From Rhodospirillales bacterium (GTDB taxonomy: Bacteria > Pseudomonadota > Alphaproteobacteria > Micavibrionales > Micavibrionaceae), in assembly GCA_020638365.1 (NCBI GenBank), contig JACKIQ010000003.1, forward strand, positions 1 through 64,000: DNA of 64,000 nucleotides, read 5' to 3'. Of this stretch, positions 61,196 to 64,000 are shown one piece after another. Position 1 is the stretch's first letter; every line of letters starts with the position of its first letter. Made by a program: the position numbers and the translations under genes. Below the pieces are notes generated by a model, which saw only the letters and a program-made list of their open reading frames with translations, was not told the origin of the DNA and did no database searches.

Positions 61196-62452
61196 ATGAA
61201 TTTACAGGAATTGAAGACACGATCCCCTGCAGAGCTGCTGGCGTTTGCCGAGGAGCTTGACATCGAAAACTGCAGCGCGATGCGCAAGCAGGACATGATG
61301 TTCGCGATCCTCAAGCAGCTGGCACAGCAAGGTGTGCCGATTTCCGGCGTTGGCGTTCTTGAGGTTTTGCAGGACGGGTTCGGGTTCCTGCGTTCGCCGG
61401 AGGAAAACTACCTGCCGGGGCCGGACGATATTTACGTTTCCCCCAGTCAGGTGCGCCGTTTCGGGCTTCGCACAGGAGATATCGTCGAGGGCGAAATCCG
61501 TGCGCCGAAAGATTCCGAGCGCTATTTCGCGCTTTTGAAAGTCGGGTCGATCGGCAACGAAACGCCCGAAAAGGTCCGCCACCGCATTAACTTCGATAAC
61601 CTCACCCCTCTTTATCCTGAACGTAAAATCACCCTTGAAATAGACGATCCGACCAAGGACCACCGGGTTCAGCGGGTGATCGAGCTGACCTCTCCGCTCG
61701 GATTCGGGCAGCGTGCGCTTATCGTTGCGCCGCCGCGGACAGGTAAGACGGTTATGCTTCAGAATATCGCCACTTCGGTGGCTATCAACCACCCGGATGC
61801 GTATCTGATCGTTCTTCTGATCGACGAGCGGCCGGAAGAGGTTACGGATATGGCGCGCAGCGTGCGCGGGGAAGTGGTTTCCTCCACGTTCGACGAGCCG
61901 GCCTCCCGCCACGTTCAGGTGGCCGAGATGGTGATGGAAAAAGCCAAGCGCCTTGTCGAGCATAAGCGCGACGTCGTGATCCTGCTGGACTCCATTACGC
62001 GTCTGGCGCGGGCCTATAACACGGTTGTTCCGTCTTCCGGTAAAGTTCTGACCGGGGGCGTGGATGCCAACGCCTTGCAACGTCCGAAGCGGTTCTTCGG
62101 TGCGGCGCGGAATATCGAGCAGGGCGGGTCCCTGACGATTATCGCCACGGCGCTGATTGATACCGGGTCGCGGATGGACGAGGTTATCTTTGAAGAATTC
62201 AAAGGCACAGGTAACTCTGAAATCGTTCTTGACCGCAAGCTGGCGGACAAGCGCGTCTTCCCGGCGATCGATATCCAGAAATCCGGTACGCGGAAAGAGG
62301 AGCTGCTGGTCGACAAGGACATGCTTCAGAAAATGTGGATGCTGCGCCGGATTCTCAACCCGATGGGTACGGTCGATGCGCTGGAATTCCTGCTGGGCAA
62401 GATGAAGAACACGAAGAACAATTCCGAGTTCTTCTCAAGCATGAATCAGTAA
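61196..62452 (+). CDS. rho: Transcription termination factor Rho
   Basis: A 418-residue hexameric RNA helicase. The N-terminal domain has LKTRSPAELLAFAEELDIEN and the RNA-binding GVLEVLQDGFGFLRSPEENY; the ATPase domain has RALIVAPPRTGKTVMLQNIA (Walker A), DVVILLDSITRLARAYN (Walker B), the Q-loop region SSGKVLTGGVDANALQRPKR and the R-loop region near GTGNSEIVLDRKLADKRVFP. Length equals E. coli Rho. Confidence 0.98.
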   Translation: MNLQELKTRSPAELLAFAEELDIENCSAMRKQDMMFAILKQLAQQGVPISGVGVLEVLQDGFGFLRSPEENYLPGPDDIYVSPSQVRRFGLRTGDIVEGEIRAPKDSERYFALLKVGSIGNETPEKVRHRINFDNLTPLYPERKITLEIDDPTKDHRVQRVIELTSPLGFGQRALIVAPPRTGKTVMLQNIATSVAINHPDAYLIVLLIDERPEEVTDMARSVRGEVVSSTFDEPASRHVQVAEMVMEKAKRLVEHKRDVVILLDSITRLARAYNTVVPSSGKVLTGGVDANALQRPKRFFGAARNIEQGGSLTIIATALIDTGSRMDEVIFEEFKGTGNSEIVLDRKLADKRVFPAIDIQKSGTRKEELLVDKDMLQKMWMLRRILNPMGTVDALEFLLGKMKNTKNNSEFFSSMNQ

Positions 62453-62470
62453 TTTCGTATACTTTTTCAG

Positions 62471-62920
62471 TTAGTGGCCGGGTGTCAGCGAGTACAGTTT
62501 TTTGCCCGGATAGTCTTTGCTTTGCGTAACTGTCAGCCATTCAGGCATATCGATTACACCCTGATTTGAGGCAGTCACCACAAAATCCGTTCTGTAAACC
62601 AGTCCTTCTTCCTCAAGCTTTTTGATATTATATCTCAAATCCAAGCTGTTCATTGCTGCTGGAAAGCCAATAAGGTCTTCGTTTTGGTTTAATTCTGAAC
62701 CCGGAAAATGTTTCAGAAGAAGTTCAGTTTCACGTTCTATAAATTTCTTGGTGCGTTCATTTTTTCTATAAATTATTCCATAAAAAGGTGGTGTTAGGAT
62801 GGGCATATTAGAACTTGCCTCAGCGTTGGATAAATTATCAGGTTTTTCAGGCTTATTCTCTTGAGCGTAAGCGTTTGAGACAATCACAGCAATCAATGTC
62901 ATTAGTAAATATTTTTTCAT
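62471..62920 (-). CDS. Hypothetical exported protein
   Basis: A 149-residue protein with a signal peptide (MKKYLLMTLIAVIVSNAYAQ). The mature part has no motif I recognise (FYGIIYRKNERTKKFIERET, LEEEGLVYRTDFVVTASNQG). It converges on rho and is divergent from the phosphatase gene. Composition is more AT-rich than its neighbours. Confidence 0.6.
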   Translation of the reverse strand: MKKYLLMTLIAVIVSNAYAQENKPEKPDNLSNAEASSNMPILTPPFYGIIYRKNERTKKFIERETELLLKHFPGSELNQNEDLIGFPAAMNSLDLRYNIKKLEEEGLVYRTDFVVTASNQGVIDMPEWLTVTQSKDYPGKKLYSLTPGH

Positions 62921-62983
62921 GGTCTAAGGGGTGCTTTTGAGCTTCTCAAGATTATCAGGGTACCTAATTTTTGGGTTTTTTTC

Positions 62984-63505
62984 ATGATGAAACCGCAGAT
63001 TTACAGGATTAAGGATATCGGCCCCGGGTTGCTTTCGGTGATGGCCAAGCCCGTTGCCGGGGAATGGCTGGACGAGGATTTCCGGTTCTATAAGGATAGC
63101 GGGATCAGCCTGATCGTCTCGTTGCTTGAGGACATGGAAGCATTCGAGTTGGGTTTGCAAGGCGAAAAGGAGATTGCCGAGCGGCACGGGATTGCGTTTC
63201 TATCTTTTCCCGTCGCGGACCGTGGTTTGCCAGAGTCGTTTTTTGGCTTTAAGGCATTCGTTTCATCGTTGCATCACCAGATCAAGGGCGGCGCTCATGC
63301 CGCGGTGCATTGCCGCGCGGGGATCGGGCGGTCGGGGCTGACGGCTGCGGCGGTTCTTTTGCACGAGGGGTTTACGCCGGAGGACGCTTTTGCCCTGATT
63401 TCCGAAGTGCGCAGATGCCCTGTGCCCGATACAGATGAGCAAAGGCGCTGGCTGATCGAGAACCGGCGGGACTTGTTTGAACGGGAAAAAATTTCCAAGT
63501 TTTGA
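62984..63505 (+). CDS. Dual-specificity/tyrosine phosphatase-like protein
   Basis: A 173-residue single-domain phosphatase. The signature HCRAGIGRSGLTAAAVLL (Cys-x5-Arg, near residue 110) and an upstream FPVADRGLPES (general-acid Asp) are those of DSP/PTP enzymes. The N-terminal half reads LSVMAKPVAGEWLDEDFRFY and ISLIVSLLEDMEAFELGLQG. No signal peptide, so it should act in the cytoplasm. Substrate unknown; no cognate kinase next to it. Confidence 0.87.
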   Translation: MMKPQIYRIKDIGPGLLSVMAKPVAGEWLDEDFRFYKDSGISLIVSLLEDMEAFELGLQGEKEIAERHGIAFLSFPVADRGLPESFFGFKAFVSSLHHQIKGGAHAAVHCRAGIGRSGLTAAAVLLHEGFTPEDAFALISEVRRCPVPDTDEQRRWLIENRRDLFEREKISKF

Positions 63506-63625
63506 CCCTGATCTCAGTCAATACATCGTCATTCTTTTCAGGTAATCTCGCTTCTGAGCAGCGCATGTTTATGCGCCTGTCTTCGTATAGGTGATAGAGC
63601 GGGATTTTTGTAAGGCGGAGAAGTC

Positions 63626-64000
63626 ATGGCCAAGAGTTTGAGAGACTGGAGTACGCCGCTGATTATCGGCGGTTTTACCCTGATGGGTGTGACGGGCGTT
63701 CTGATGTTTTTTCATCTGCATACGCCTTTAAACAAGGTGCTGCATGAATGGGGCGGGCTGGTTTTCGTTATGATCGCGTTCGCGCATATCGTTTCGCACT
63801 TCCGCTCCTTCCGGCTGCATTTCAGGGATCCGGTGAAGCTGGGGCTTATCGGGCTGTTCGTGGTTGTGCTGTCGCTTTCGTTCCTGAATATCTTCAATCC
63901 CGAACCGGCGGACGGCGGCGGGCCGAGGGCGATTGTCAGCCGTTTGAGCGCTTTGCCCGTGCGGAATCTTTCGCTTGCCGCCGGGAAAAATGAGGCGGAG
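63626..64000 (+). CDS. Membrane protein, DUF4405-like (3' truncated)
   Basis: The first 125 codons of a gene that runs out of the window. The start ATG at 63626 follows GGCGGAG. Three membrane segments are visible (about residues 10-30, 38-60 and 72-92) with a His-containing pattern (HLHTPLNKVLHEWGGLVFVM, then AHIVSHFRSF) like the cytochrome-b-type DUF4405 family. A Gly/Pro-rich stretch follows. Function unknown. Confidence 0.7.
   Translation, partial: MAKSLRDWSTPLIIGGFTLMGVTGVLMFFHLHTPLNKVLHEWGGLVFVMIAFAHIVSHFRSFRLHFRDPVKLGLIGLFVVVLSLSFLNIFNPEPADGGGPRAIVSRLSALPVRNLSLAAGKNEAE

Noticed and set aside
61202..62080. Leftward 292-residue ORF opposite rho
   Set aside because: Antisense shadow of the unmistakable rho gene.

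Overview
The window looks like chromosome of an alphaproteobacterium. The right third (45.9-62.5 kb) carries a conserved block that in this class usually lies near the replication origin: mltA, a Tim44-domain gene, fxsA, secB, the PEP synthase/PPDK regulator, maf, aroE, coaE, dnaQ, then hemE, hemH, hemJ and rho. Base composition is moderate. Together with the RTX proteins and the chromosomal Dot/Icm-type system it suggests a Micavibrio-like or related lineage, but that is inference; no rRNA or other marker is present to prove it.

The main content of the left two thirds is a type IVB (Dot/Icm, IncI Tra-like) secretion system in two blocks. Block 1 (1.05-8.35 kb, all leftward) has a DsbC/DsbG-like thiol isomerase, an unknown helical protein, a lytic transglycosylase, DotD, DotC, DotB, IcmT and a protein with a TcpQ-like C-terminus. 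Block 2 (16.3-42.3 kb) has an RTX protein, an exported DotI/IcmL-like protein, five tandem paralogous exported proteins of unknown function (leftward), then rightward DotI, DotH, DotG and DotF, a large membrane protein made of five DotE/DotP-type two-helix units, a single-unit DotP/IcmD, DotN/IcmJ, a frameshifted small gene, a leftward RTX lipase, and DotO/IcmB with a co-translated membrane protein. These supply the outer-membrane core (DotC, D, F, G, H), the inner-membrane DotI, and both ATPases (DotB, DotO). No coupling protein (DotL/DotM), relaxase, DotA, DotU or IcmF is in the window.

Between the blocks (8.4-16.1 kb) lie general genes: a FIST-domain protein, a lemA/kinase/M48-protease operon, a Bax-inhibitor-1 membrane protein, mscL, tRNA-Ala(GGC) and two unknown membrane proteins. 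From 42.3 to 45.9 kb there are an aldo-keto reductase, an OAS/CD-NTase-like nucleotidyltransferase, two unknowns and a HEAT-repeat protein. After the dnaQ group sits an unusual pair of distantly similar large unknown proteins (53.5-55.9 kb). The window starts inside a TolC-family gene and ends inside a small membrane-protein gene.

The most notable feature is the five-gene paralog array (18.3-25.7 kb), transcribed divergently from dotI-dotH-dotG. All five share a large Cys-containing core, four of the five start with a clear cleavable signal peptide (the fifth, at 18301-20103, with a hydrophobic N-terminus), and they match no Dot/Icm subunit I recognise. I propose them as lineage-specific periplasmic or surface components (or cargo) of this secretion system.
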